The notes: generated from the sequence alone by a model not told the origin. A DNA stretch of 64,000 bases from UBA4416 sp040387475 (GCA_040387475.1 JAZKDT010000001.1:496001-560000); one strand, 5' to 3'. Positions 26,721 to 34,778 are shown, counted from the first letter of the stretch. Numbers and translations: made by a program.

Positions 26721-27467
26721 CGCAACCTCAACAATACATAAAGCATTGTGAGCGCCATTTTTAAGTGAATACTGAACCGCGTTTACTTCCTGGTAGAACT
26801 CGATTTGTAATAAATACAAATCAGTTCCCGCACCTGCGGGTATACCTGCAGGAGTTAGTATAACGTTTGTTGCCACACCATCAATCGGAAGATTTACAAC
26901 GTTACTCGCTTGCAAATCATATTGTCCGGTTACAAAATCCAATTTTAACCATGAACCTTTGAAAGTTACGTGAGTTGCTCCCGTAGGAAAAGTAAGATGA
27001 TTAACCGGCTCTAAACCGTTGATTGTAATTACACCTGTTCCGGTGTTTACCGCATAAGGTTGAAACAAAATACTTCCCAGGATCGCACGTTTATTAAAGT
27101 TGAAATTCTTTAATAAAGTTTTTGCGGTTGGTAGTACAATTGCCACACCTACATTTCTTTCGCCCCTTGCACTTGTAGCATCAAGGTTTTTAATATCAGT
27201 CATTAACTTTGTTAATCGTGATACAACCCTGTTATCAGAAGCGGTTTGAAGCATTGCGAAAAGTGCAGTTCTCAGAACTTTGCCTGAGCTTGCAGAAGAT
27301 CCAAATTCAGCGCCGTTTTCACGGGTCCGCACAAATGCCGCATCGTTTTTTATACGATCAGCATCAACGCCACCTTTTTCACGGGCTAAATGGCCATCCT
27401 GCGTTTTGTAAAAGCTAAGATCTCCGATCTTACCCTTTAGCTTGATGATTCCTTTTTGCCTAGCCAT
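26718..27467 (-). CDS. Conserved Bacteroidota protein with MARQKGIIKLKG start, function unknown
   Basis: A 249-residue protein. I chose the ATG at 27467 because the translation from there begins MARQKGIIKLKGKIGDLSFY, a start I recall from a widespread Bacteroidota family, whereas the extension to 27692 looks unlike protein. The N-terminal 60 residues (KIGDLSFYKTQDGHLAREKGG, then TRENGAEFG) are basic and strongly patterned; the C-terminal half is beta-rich. No catalytic motif is visible. It heads the four-gene minus-strand cluster at the right end of the element. Structural or DNA-binding roles are both possible. Confidence 0.7.
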   Translation of the reverse strand: MARQKGIIKLKGKIGDLSFYKTQDGHLAREKGGVDADRIKNDAAFVRTRENGAEFGSSASSGKVLRTALFAMLQTASDNRVVSRLTKLMTDIKNLDATSARGERNVGVAIVLPTAKTLLKNFNFNKRAILGSILFQPYAVNTGTGVITINGLEPVNHLTFPTGATHVTFKGSWLKLDFVTGQYDLQASNVVNLPIDGVATNVILTPAGIPAGAGTDLYLLQIEFYQEVNAVQYSLKNGAHNALCIVEVA

Positions 27468-27772
27468 TTTAAATTGATTTTTTTTGAGGTTAATTTTTAT
27501 ACTTACCTCGCAGCCCTGCAGTAGCTTTAAGAGTAAGGCCAACTCATTCATATCGCGAATAGAAATCATTTGACAAGACAAAAGTAGAACAGCCGTTCCG
27601 CATTGCGGCACGGTGCGATGCGTTTGCACCGCATCAATATAATTTACACCAATTAGTATAAAAAAGTAAGGGCAAAGGCATGGATAACCCATGCCATAGG
27701 CATAGATAAAGTATGAGTAAAAGCAAAGGAAAGTAAGCGAGAGTTTTCGGGCGAAAACTTATCAACAGGAAA

Positions 27773-27796
27773 AATGTTTTACCTATGTTTTACCCC
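27773..27796. repeat. Right integrase arm-type repeats
   Basis: AAATGTTTTACC (27773-27784) and TGTTTTACCC (27787-27796), 11 nt apart, match the left-end pair at 2859-2883 in sequence and orientation. They lie about 55 nt inside the right attachment core. Confidence 0.5.
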
Positions 27797-27812
27797 TCAC
27801 CCCTTATAACGC

Positions 27813-27842
27813 CGAAACCCCTGTGTTTACAGGGGTTTCGGG
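27813..27842 (-). terminator. Hairpin next to tRNA-Cys, supplied by the element
   Basis: A perfect 12-bp stem (CCGAAACCCCTG / CAGGGGTTTCGG) with a 6-nt loop, immediately downstream of the tRNA on its own strand. It lies on the element side of the junction, so the element appears to bring its own replacement for the hairpin at 2701-2729. Confidence 0.6.
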
Positions 27843-27850
27843 TTTTTGTA

Positions 27851-27863
27851 GAGGTCCCGAGCG
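27851..27863. repeat. Right attachment-site core within tRNA-Cys
   Basis: GAGGTCCCGAGCG, identical to 2735-2747. It covers the 3' acceptor strand, the discriminator base and part of the T-arm of tRNA-Cys, the usual location for tyrosine-integrase attachment sites. Confidence 0.75.
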
Positions 27864-27922
27864 GATTCGAACCGCTGTAGCAGCTTTTGCAGAGCTGAGC
27901 CTAGCCACTCGGCCACAGGACC
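27852..27922 (-). tRNA. tRNA-Cys (anticodon GCA)
   Basis: A 71-nt cloverleaf. The acceptor GGTCCTG pairs with CGGGACC and the discriminator is U, as expected for Cys. The D arm is GCC/GGC, the anticodon arm CAGCT-CTGCAAA-AGCTG gives anticodon GCA, and the T arm is AGCGG-TTCGAAT-CCGCT. CCA is not encoded. Its 3' end was rebuilt by the integrated element. Confidence 0.95.
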
Positions 27923-28019
27923 ATTAAGTTTTGGATTTTGATAAAATTCCATCAAATTCTTAGAACGGGTAGCAAAAATAAGATTTTTTTAGCAACTTAG
28001 GCTAATTATTATTAAAAAA

Positions 28020-29162
28020 ATGCAGATTAACTCTAAATTACCCCATGTAGGCACCACTATTTTTACTGTAATGAGTGGCCTGGCTAAAGAATATAACGCT
28101 ATCAACCTCTCTCAGGGCTTCCCCGACTACGATTGTGATCCCAAATTACTGGAACAGGTGAAAAAATATGCACTTGGTGGTTTTAACCAGTACGCACCTA
28201 TGACCGGGGTGCTGCCGCTTCGCGAAACCATCAGTGAGCTTCTGTCGACCTGTTATGATGCTACCTACCACCCCGATACGGAAATCACAGTCACAGCCGG
28301 CGCTACGCAGGGTATTTATACCAGTATTGCTGCTTTTATTAGTAAAGGAGATGAGGTCATTGTATTTGAACCCATGTATGACTGTTATATTCCTGCAATT
28401 GAAGTAAATGGCGGTACAGCTGTTCCAATCACCCTGCAATATCCTGGGTTTACCATTAACTGGGATATAGTGAAAAAATCGGTGACGGATAAAACACGGA
28501 TGATCATCATCAACACACCCCACAATCCGAGCGGAACAACCTTAACGGAAAATGATTTGCTGGAATTACAAAAACTGGTCGTTGGAAAAAACATTATCGT
28601 TGTAAGTGATGAAGTATACGAACACATGGCGTTTGATAGTAAACCCCACCAAAGCGTGGCAAGATTTAAATCTTTAGCGCAACAGTCTATTGTTGTGTCA
28701 TCTTTTGGGAAGACCATTCACGCTACGGGTTGGAAGATTGGCTATGTAGCAGCCCCAAAAGAGTTAATGACGGAGTTTCGTAAGGTACACCAGTTTTTGG
28801 TGTTCTCTGTAAATCATGCCTTGCAAATGGCACTTGCCGATTATTTAAAGGATGCAACAACATACAAAGATCTGCCTATTTTTTACCAGGCTAAAAGAGA
28901 TTATTTTCAAAAATTGATTGCGCCTTCACGTTTCCTTTTAGAGCCCTGCACCGGTACTTATTTTCAACTGCTTAATTATAAAAAGATCACAGACGAAAAA
29001 GATACAGATCTTGCAATCCGCTTAACTAAAGAAAAAGGCATTGCTTCTATTCCTTTATCCGTTTTTTATACCAACCAGCAACAACAACAATTACTACGTT
29101 TTTGTTTTGCTAAGAAAGATGAGACCTTAGAGAGGGCCGCGGAAATACTTTGTAAGATTTAA
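28020..29162 (+). CDS. Methionine aminotransferase (YbdL/kynurenine aminotransferase family)
   Basis: A 380-residue class I/II PLP aminotransferase. The N terminus (AINLSQGFPDYDCDP) is typical of the YbdL/KAT group, the substrate and cofactor loop is NTPHNPSGTTL, and the PLP lysine is K231 in SFGKTIHATGWKIG. These enzymes transaminate 2-oxo-4-methylthiobutyrate to methionine, using glutamine or other donors. An omega-amidase gene lies 2.7 kb downstream on the same strand; that enzyme hydrolyses the ketoglutaramate formed from glutamine, so the two make one pathway. Confidence 0.9.
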   Translation: MQINSKLPHVGTTIFTVMSGLAKEYNAINLSQGFPDYDCDPKLLEQVKKYALGGFNQYAPMTGVLPLRETISELLSTCYDATYHPDTEITVTAGATQGIYTSIAAFISKGDEVIVFEPMYDCYIPAIEVNGGTAVPITLQYPGFTINWDIVKKSVTDKTRMIIINTPHNPSGTTLTENDLLELQKLVVGKNIIVVSDEVYEHMAFDSKPHQSVARFKSLAQQSIVVSSFGKTIHATGWKIGYVAAPKELMTEFRKVHQFLVFSVNHALQMALADYLKDATTYKDLPIFYQAKRDYFQKLIAPSRFLLEPCTGTYFQLLNYKKITDEKDTDLAIRLTKEKGIASIPLSVFYTNQQQQQLLRFCFAKKDETLERAAEILCKI

Positions 29163-29190
29163 TGCTTATATTTACTTAGTTAAGTTCTAT

Positions 29191-29865
29191 ATGAGATCAA
29201 CATGTATTATTTTTTTTCTGTTTATATGCTTTGGTCACATCCATTCGCAGGATACAATTTATTTTAACGGAAGAACGGTGGAAGCTGTTAGAATAGTTAA
29301 AGTAGGGGAGAGAGATATTGAATACAATCGGTTTGATAATTTAGAAGGGCCGCTTTACGTTACTTCTAAAAGAGATATTCATTACATCAAATTTGCTAAT
29401 GGCAAAGTAGATACATTAACTTCTGCAGGTAGGGCTAAAGCTACACAGGGCCAGGATATGACCGGCGATATACAAAATCAACTTGTCAACATTGACAGAC
29501 GGATCTATATTGACCGCGACCGGCTTTCATACCAGGGAGAAACCGTTGGCGAAGCAAAATTACGGGAGATCATCCTGGCTGAACCAAATGCCGAAAAGCA
29601 ACAAATGCTTCTCCATGAGCATCATAAATTAATGTCTTATAAAAAAAGACAGTACCTCTTTGGGTTTATAGGACCGGGGTTAGGAGTGCTTATTCCTGCG
29701 GCGGGATTTGTTTTGGTAAAAGGAATGGGCGAGTCGCCTACTTTTTTAGCGAGTGTGGGTGCGGGCGTTGCTGTGGCAGTTACGGGAATAATTATATCGT
29801 CGGTTAACAAACATAAACGTACAAAGCAAAAAATGGCGATTGCCAGGCTTTACAACAAAAGATAA
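29191..29865 (+). CDS. Tandem secreted paralogue 1
   Basis: A 224-residue protein with a signal peptide ending at about residue 19 (HIHSQ). A beta-rich domain of about 65 residues follows (DTIYFNGRTVEA..., ending KRDIHYIKFANGKVDTL), then a helical middle, and two hydrophobic helices near the C terminus (about 155-175 and 182-200). It is the first of four similar adjacent genes. The N-terminal domain recurs in all four; I do not know its function. Probably anchored in the membrane with the domain in the periplasm. Confidence 0.8.
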   Translation: MRSTCIIFFLFICFGHIHSQDTIYFNGRTVEAVRIVKVGERDIEYNRFDNLEGPLYVTSKRDIHYIKFANGKVDTLTSAGRAKATQGQDMTGDIQNQLVNIDRRIYIDRDRLSYQGETVGEAKLREIILAEPNAEKQQMLLHEHHKLMSYKKRQYLFGFIGPGLGVLIPAAGFVLVKGMGESPTFLASVGAGVAVAVTGIIISSVNKHKRTKQKMAIARLYNKR

Positions 29866-29876
29866 AATTAATAATT

Positions 29877-30554
29877 ATGAAAAAAATCATTGTAAGATCA
29901 ATTTTAGGGGGAGCCTTTTTTATCAGTGGAATAAATGCTGTGGCACAGGATACCATCTTTTACAAAACTCCCGGCAGTATTGTTGTGGTATTGGTGAAAG
30001 AAGTGTCTCAAACGGAAGTGAAGTATAAAAAAGCAGATATGCCGGATGGCCCCATGTATATTATCAACAAAAATGATATTGCAAAGATCGTGTATAAAAA
30101 CGGCTATACCGAAGTGATGAAAGAAAGTACGTCAACACCACCGGTTACTGCTGAACAACCATTGACTGTAACGTATGCAGCACCTTCGGTTAACACCGGG
30201 AAAATCACATTTCGCGATACAAAACGCAGGTCGATGTATATTTTAAATTTAATTGACAGTCATCCAAGTCCTGAAAGAAAGCCCGAACTGATGGCTACTT
30301 TTTCTAGTATGAAGCGTTTAAAAGGAGGGCAGGATGCTACCCGTACCGTAGGAATTGTTTTCGGCGGCATCACTATTGCCACCGGAGCAATCACTGCTTT
30401 AATTTATTCTATTGATTCCTATGCAGGTCAATCCTTTGTAGTAGTTCCGGCTGCTTTTGGTGCGGTTGCATTGATCTCAACGGCGGCTGCCATTACCTGC
30501 AACATCAACTTAAATAAAAAAAGACATAAATTTGTTGACATCTATAATCAATAA
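29877..30554 (+). CDS. Tandem secreted paralogue 2
   Basis: A 225-residue protein with a signal peptide (about 1-22, ending NAVAQ). The shared beta domain reads DTIFYKTPGSIVVVLVKEVSQ and ends KNDIAKIVYKNGY. Two membrane helices lie near the C terminus. It follows the first copy by 11 nt and is most like copy 4 in its KKADMPDGPMYII stretch. Confidence 0.8.
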   Translation: MKKIIVRSILGGAFFISGINAVAQDTIFYKTPGSIVVVLVKEVSQTEVKYKKADMPDGPMYIINKNDIAKIVYKNGYTEVMKESTSTPPVTAEQPLTVTYAAPSVNTGKITFRDTKRRSMYILNLIDSHPSPERKPELMATFSSMKRLKGGQDATRTVGIVFGGITIATGAITALIYSIDSYAGQSFVVVPAAFGAVALISTAAAITCNINLNKKRHKFVDIYNQ

Positions 30555-31197
30555 ATATTCAACTGCAACTTTTCTCATTTTTTTATGCGCCCGTTTTTAT
30601 GCGCAGGATACTATTTTTACCAATGCTTCTCAAACTTTATTGGTAAGAGTTTTGGAGATCTCAAAAACAGAAGTAAGTTATAAGAACTTTTATAATCCGG
30701 ATGGTATTATCAGAAGGATCGGTAATGAACAGATCTCGAGAATTATATATGAGAACGGAAAAGAGGAATCCCGTTTTCAATTGAAGCAAAAAACTGCCGG
30801 AAGTCCTTCGCCCTTAACTTTGTTTGTGGTGGAAGACAAACACATCGCTTTAAATAATATGGACATTACGCACAAGGCCGCCTTGAAGATCATGATGAAA
30901 AAAGATCCTCAAACGAACTCCGACGACCTGAACGTGGCGTTGGTAGATGCCGATAGTAAACGTAACGGGCAAATTGCTTTTAATATTATCGCTCCAACAG
31001 CGGGCTTAGGCGGTATTTATTTTGCACGTCAACACCGCATTAACACTCCGCGGGAACGGATGATCGCGAGAAGTTACCTGATAAGTGGGTTGAGTGTTTG
31101 TGTGGTTTCTGTTATTGCCGCACAGATCTATAGATCTCTAAAAAATAAACATATTCGCAAGGCAGCGTTGCTGTACAATAGTGATATGAATCCATAA
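30532..31197 (+). CDS. Tandem secreted paralogue 3 (non-ATG start, overlapping)
   Basis: About 221 residues. The signal segment (about 8-24, ending ARFYAQ) lies in a part with no ATG, so translation probably starts at one of two TTG codons at 30532/30535, 23 nt inside copy 2, suggesting translational coupling. The shared domain follows (DTIFTNASQTLLVRVLEIS... EQISRIIYENGKEE). C-terminal membrane helices as in its neighbours. Confidence 0.75.
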   Translation: MLTSIINKYSTATFLIFLCARFYAQDTIFTNASQTLLVRVLEISKTEVSYKNFYNPDGIIRRIGNEQISRIIYENGKEESRFQLKQKTAGSPSPLTLFVVEDKHIALNNMDITHKAALKIMMKKDPQTNSDDLNVALVDADSKRNGQIAFNIIAPTAGLGGIYFARQHRINTPRERMIARSYLISGLSVCVVSVIAAQIYRSLKNKHIRKAALLYNSDMNP

Positions 31198-31208
31198 ACC
31201 AGGAAACC

Positions 31209-31901
31209 ATGAAATTTTTTTTGATCGCTGTATTTTTTTTAGTTCAAACGTTGATGACCGCCCAGGATACAATCTATAAAAGAACCGGTGCCGTTATCCC
31301 AGCCAAAATATTTGAAGTTAATATCAAGGATGTTTCCTATAAAAGGTCTGACTTGCCGGATGGCCCTTTATTCATTATCACGAAAAACGAAATAAAAAAA
31401 ATAAAGTATTTTACCGGAGCGGTTGATTCTTTTACGGTATCAAAAGTGGAATCTGCCAGACAAGTGGTGATTAGAAATCCTGTATACACGACAGCTGTTG
31501 GCCCCAATCCTAATGAGATCAATACGACATTCAGGCGGGGCACTTATTTATTTCAAGGCCATCACATCTCCGACAGGCATGTGATGATGATGGCAGTCGA
31601 AAAAAACATGAGTTGGAAAAATGCAGACATACAAAGTAATATTTCGGAATACAAACGACATAAAACGCTGCAGTATGTAATTGGATTTGCGGGCGCCTTT
31701 GTGGGAGCTACAGGCTTATACATATCTGCAATAGGTGGAAGTAGCGGAAGCGCCAACGATCTTGCTATTGGCGGCGTGGCGGCCATTTTAAGTGCGGGAG
31801 TTTTGGTGTCTTCTCAAATTGTGTCGTTCCAGTACAAATTAAAAAGGGTAACTAATTCTAATAAAGTAGCAAAATTATATAACGACTTGTCTAAAAATTA
31901 A
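31209..31901 (+). CDS. Tandem secreted paralogue 4
   Basis: A 230-residue protein with a signal peptide ending LMTAQ (about 18). The shared domain reads DTIYKRTGAVIPAKIFEVN and YKRSDLPDGPLFIITKNEI. A helical middle follows, then two C-terminal membrane helices. It ends 2 nt before the omega-amidase ATG, so the four genes and the amidase are probably one transcript. Confidence 0.8.
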   Translation: MKFFLIAVFFLVQTLMTAQDTIYKRTGAVIPAKIFEVNIKDVSYKRSDLPDGPLFIITKNEIKKIKYFTGAVDSFTVSKVESARQVVIRNPVYTTAVGPNPNEINTTFRRGTYLFQGHHISDRHVMMMAVEKNMSWKNADIQSNISEYKRHKTLQYVIGFAGAFVGATGLYISAIGGSSGSANDLAIGGVAAILSAGVLVSSQIVSFQYKLKRVTNSNKVAKLYNDLSKN

Positions 31902-31903
31902 AC

Positions 31904-32686
31904 ATGAATAATTTAACAGTTACAATTGTACAAACTGATTTGCATTGGGAAGACAGCGCTAAAAATCTGGCCCGTTTAACTGAAAAGTTGGATCAACTTA
32001 CCGCGCCGACCGATATCATTGTGTTGCCGGAAATGTTTACCACCGGGTTTACCATGTTCCCTGAAACATTGGCCGAGGCTCATGAAGGAAAAGGATTACA
32101 ATGGATGATACAACAAGCGAAACAAAAAAAGTGCGTGCTTACGGGAAGTGTTTCAGTAAGCGACGGAACTAAATTTTATAACCGTTTGTATTGGGTTATG
32201 CCTGATGGTACTTATAAACACTATGATAAACGCCATTTGTTTCAAATGGGAAATGAACACCAACATTATACGGCGGGAACGCAAAGACTCATCGTTGAAT
32301 ATAAAGGATGGAAAATATGCCCGCTGATCTGCTACGATCTACGGTTCCCGGTTTGGGCGCGTAACAGGAAGGAAAATGCGTACGATCTTTTATTATATGT
32401 GGCTAACTGGCCCGAAGTGCGTTCTTATCCGTGGAAGCAATTATTGATAGCACGCGCTATCGAAAATCAGGCATATGTTGTTGGCGTAAATCGCGTTGGG
32501 AATGATGGAAACCATATTAATCACTCAGGAGATTCAGCGGTTATTAATCCGCGTGGTGAGTTACTGAGTCAGCCAAATTCAAATCAGGAAGTCATAGAGG
32601 CCTTTACACTTTCAGGAGTTTATTTGCAGGAATTCAGAAAATTATTTCCGGTTATGACAGACGGCGATGAGTTTGATATTTTATAA
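31904..32686 (+). CDS. Omega-amidase (nitrilase family, YafV-like)
   Basis: A 260-residue carbon-nitrogen hydrolase with the E-K-C triad E43 (LPEMF), K109 (YDKRHLF) and C143 (LICYDLRFP). The length and the CYDLRFP signature fit YafV/NIT2 omega-amidases, which hydrolyse alpha-ketoglutaramate and ketosuccinamate to the keto acid and ammonia. It matches the methionine aminotransferase upstream: glutamine-dependent transamination releases ketoglutaramate, and this enzyme removes it. Confidence 0.9.
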   Translation: MNNLTVTIVQTDLHWEDSAKNLARLTEKLDQLTAPTDIIVLPEMFTTGFTMFPETLAEAHEGKGLQWMIQQAKQKKCVLTGSVSVSDGTKFYNRLYWVMPDGTYKHYDKRHLFQMGNEHQHYTAGTQRLIVEYKGWKICPLICYDLRFPVWARNRKENAYDLLLYVANWPEVRSYPWKQLLIARAIENQAYVVGVNRVGNDGNHINHSGDSAVINPRGELLSQPNSNQEVIEAFTLSGVYLQEFRKLFPVMTDGDEFDIL

Positions 32687-32692
32687 ATCAAC

Positions 32693-33076
32693 TTACAGCA
32701 CCAATTCTTCAAATAAGCGCTGTATTGTTTTTTCAAGATCAATACTTAAGCCGGGATGTGGCCTCGAGGTTTGCACCGACGAACTACGCACCGCAGTTAG
32801 CCACCGAAAACGGGATGGCAGATCCATCTCGGCAATGGGCCCGCAATTTTTTATACCCATCGCAATTTTTTCAAAAGAACGTAAATTGTTTTGAAGTTGT
32901 TCCAAATCAAGCTCCTGCGAAAATAAACGTAATTTTACTTCGTTAACAGTAAATAGCACTTTAATAAATCTGGCCTGTTTGCAAAACAGGATGACTCCTA
33001 CGTTGAGGAACTCTTCACGTTCTACCAGAGGCAAAACACGAATCACAGCATACTCATATAAGTGTTTTTCTTGCAT
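32693..33076 (-). CDS. DUF3037 family protein
   Basis: A 127-residue protein with the DUF3037 start (YEYAVIRVLPLVEREEFLNVGVILFC). Function unknown. Its start overlaps the end of the HipA-like kinase gene by 23 nt. The HipA-like/DUF3037 pairing is a recurrent arrangement, so the two probably work together. Confidence 0.85.
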   Translation of the reverse strand: MQEKHLYEYAVIRVLPLVEREEFLNVGVILFCKQARFIKVLFTVNEVKLRLFSQELDLEQLQNNLRSFEKIAMGIKNCGPIAEMDLPSRFRWLTAVRSSSVQTSRPHPGLSIDLEKTIQRLFEELVL

Positions 33077-33848
33077 CCTGCGCTTCTTTTGTAAATATTT
33101 CAGAGTGTTGTAGTCGTGTGGATAAGAACTGAAAATATGCCTCCCTTAATGCCTCCGGCGATTCGTCCGTATCTCTCCACTGTAACCATTCATCCGGAAT
33201 AAGATCGGTAATGGCACGTAATGTTTGATCGGATAAACGTGTTTTGAATTCCATGTTGGTTTCATCTAATAAAGAGGCCTGTGGCAACAATACATGTTCC
33301 TTGATATATGCGAAGGGAGTTTTAGCAGCAGCGTCCAGATTGGTCCAGGAATGCTGAAAAGATAAGCATGCACCGTGATCAATGAGCCATAGTTGCTTGT
33401 TCCATATCAGCATATTTGTATTTCGAAAGGTGCGGTCAATATTAGTGATATATGCATCGAGCCAAACGATTTGAGATGCCAGTTTCGAATCTACGGTTGT
33501 AACCACGGGATCAAATGTGATAGCACCGGATAAAAAATGTAAAGCGAGGTTTAAACCCTGACTGCCTTTTAAAAGATCCTGTATTTCTTCGTCACCTTCT
33601 GTGCGGCCAAATGCTTCATCGAGATGAGCAAAAACTAATTCAGGAATTTTCAATCCTAAAGCACGCGCCACTTCACCGCCAATTAATTCCGCTATCAATG
33701 TTTTTACACCATGACCGGTGCCTTTGAACTTTAACACATATTTGAAATCATCGTCCGCTTCAGCTAATGCCGGTAAGGATCCACCTTCGCGTAATGGCTG
33801 AATGTATCGGGTTACATGAACATTTCTTAAAGACGGTAATTGAGACAT
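33054..33848 (-). CDS. HipA-like kinase family protein
   Basis: A 264-residue protein lacking the HipA N-subdomain but keeping the C-terminal kinase-like core: a glycine-rich KFKGTGHGVK loop (nucleotide side), the catalytic D-R...N pattern in AYITNIDRTFRNTN, and WLIDHG in place of the metal-binding aspartate motif. HipA kinases phosphorylate cellular targets such as GltX. This compact branch, usually followed by DUF3037, has no known target. It is not a full HipBA toxin-antitoxin pair, since no HipB-like regulator is adjacent. Confidence 0.8.
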   Translation of the reverse strand: MSQLPSLRNVHVTRYIQPLREGGSLPALAEADDDFKYVLKFKGTGHGVKTLIAELIGGEVARALGLKIPELVFAHLDEAFGRTEGDEEIQDLLKGSQGLNLALHFLSGAITFDPVVTTVDSKLASQIVWLDAYITNIDRTFRNTNMLIWNKQLWLIDHGACLSFQHSWTNLDAAAKTPFAYIKEHVLLPQASLLDETNMEFKTRLSDQTLRAITDLIPDEWLQWRDTDESPEALREAYFQFLSTRLQHSEIFTKEAQDARKTLI

Positions 33849-33933
33849 TGATCAACTTGTGTTTTGAATTGTAAAGTTAACTATTTTTTAATAGTAATCT
33901 TCTCATCAAACCATTCTGATGACAGCAGGTATA

Positions 33934-34509
33934 TTACAGTTTTACTTCATCGGCATGCCTGCCATCTTTAATGAAAGTAATAGCATGATAGTATGGTTCC
34001 AAAGGTACATAATGACCATGCTGTTTAGCAAAGTGTTTTAACCCTTCGTGACAAATAGCATCCCAGCTATATAAGTTAAGAGTCCAACCGTCTTCAATAA
34101 ATCCCTGCACATCATATAAAAATCCTTTTTCCTCATGAAATCCTTTTCCATCACCAGTGCAAAGCACAATTGTTCCCGGGGTATTTTTATATTTCCTGCA
34201 ATGGCGGTACATGGATAATTGCATGGCCTGGTCAACCGTTTCATTTTCGCCACTTTCCGAACGCGGAATGATTTGCAGATCGACCCCTTTATCGGTCATG
34301 CTTTTAAAAACATCGCTCATTTCGGCTGAACCACTTCCGGCCCATACCATTTCATTAAACTCCATGGAACCATGTGTGATCAGGAACAAAAAATGATTAA
34401 AAGCGATCCTTAAAGCCAGGCTGTCTTCATGCCTTGCCTTCGCAGCCTCCTGTCCGCCAATATAAATATTGGAATTATCAACATACACACATACCGGTCC
34501 TTTTCTCAT
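33934..34509 (-). CDS. NYN-domain (PIN-like) RNase protein
   Basis: A 191-residue NYN protein. The acidic metal-binding residues lie in YVDNSNIY (start), ETVDQAM (middle) and LCTGDGKGF (late). NYN domains are metal-dependent RNases of the PIN-like fold; the biological RNA target is unknown. Its start codon is 3 nt from the end of the SemiSWEET gene on the same strand. Confidence 0.85.
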   Translation of the reverse strand: MRKGPVCVYVDNSNIYIGGQEAAKARHEDSLALRIAFNHFLFLITHGSMEFNEMVWAGSGSAEMSDVFKSMTDKGVDLQIIPRSESGENETVDQAMQLSMYRHCRKYKNTPGTIVLCTGDGKGFHEEKGFLYDVQGFIEDGWTLNLYSWDAICHEGLKHFAKQHGHYVPLEPYYHAITFIKDGRHADEVKL

Positions 34510-34512
34510 AAT

Positions 34513-34773
34513 TTATTTGGGTTTATATTTTATACTTAAGATACCGGTAATAATATTAATGAGCAGTGAAAATGCGTTAGAAATAATGAGGATCCAATCT
34601 TCTTTTAAGAAGCCATACCAAACCCACAATACCAGCCCGATAAATAAGACTGCCAGCATTCCTAAAGAAATATTTCCGGAGTCCTTTTCTTTAACGAGTT
34701 TGATCAATTGCGGAATCAGGGAAGTGGCTGTAAAAATGCTAGCCGCAACGCCGATGACTGAAGTGAGATTCAT
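34513..34773 (-). CDS. SemiSWEET family sugar transporter
   Basis: An 86-residue protein with three membrane helices and a PQ-loop-type motif in the first (SLIPQLIKLVKEKDSGNIS). Dimers of such half-transporters carry sugars by facilitated diffusion. It lies between the catalase and NYN genes on the same strand. Confidence 0.9.
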   Translation of the reverse strand: MNLTSVIGVAASIFTATSLIPQLIKLVKEKDSGNISLGMLAVLFIGLVLWVWYGFLKEDWILIISNAFSLLINIITGILSIKYKPK

Positions 34774-34778
34774 AAATC

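Larger units (their letters stand above)
27468..27850. other. Right-end non-coding stretch of the element
   Basis: No gene. Contents: a possible -7 box for the minus-strand cluster (TACTTTTG on the minus strand, 27579-27586), a 7-bp stem GGCATGG/CCATGCC at 27677-27695, the right arm-type repeats at 27773-27796, and the hairpin at 27813-27842 beside tRNA-Cys. Confidence 0.5.
2735..27863. mobile_element. Integrative element (about 25.1 kb) in tRNA-Cys, with metal efflux and IetAS-like cargo
   Basis: Bounded by 13-bp direct repeats of the tRNA-Cys 3' end, with an intact tRNA rebuilt at the right. A tyrosine integrase sits just inside the left end, and matching GTTTTACC arm-type repeats lie inside both ends. 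Contents are accessory: a metal efflux operon, an HTH protein plus RecA-like ATPase, the AAA/subtilisin pair, a nuclease-like protein and a cluster of unknown genes. No relaxase, coupling protein or type IV secretion gene is seen. It is therefore either mobilised by a partner element, moved by the integrase alone, or immobile. Two genes inside it have strong Shine-Dalgarno sequences, unlike the backbone. Confidence 0.75.

Noticed and set aside
27468..27692. N-terminal extension of the 249-residue protein
   Set aside because: The upstream part reads as non-protein and the family start I recall falls at 27467.
2735..27863. Prophage
   Set aside because: No capsid, terminase, portal, tail or lysis genes are readable; the two-helix protein at 25717 alone is not enough.
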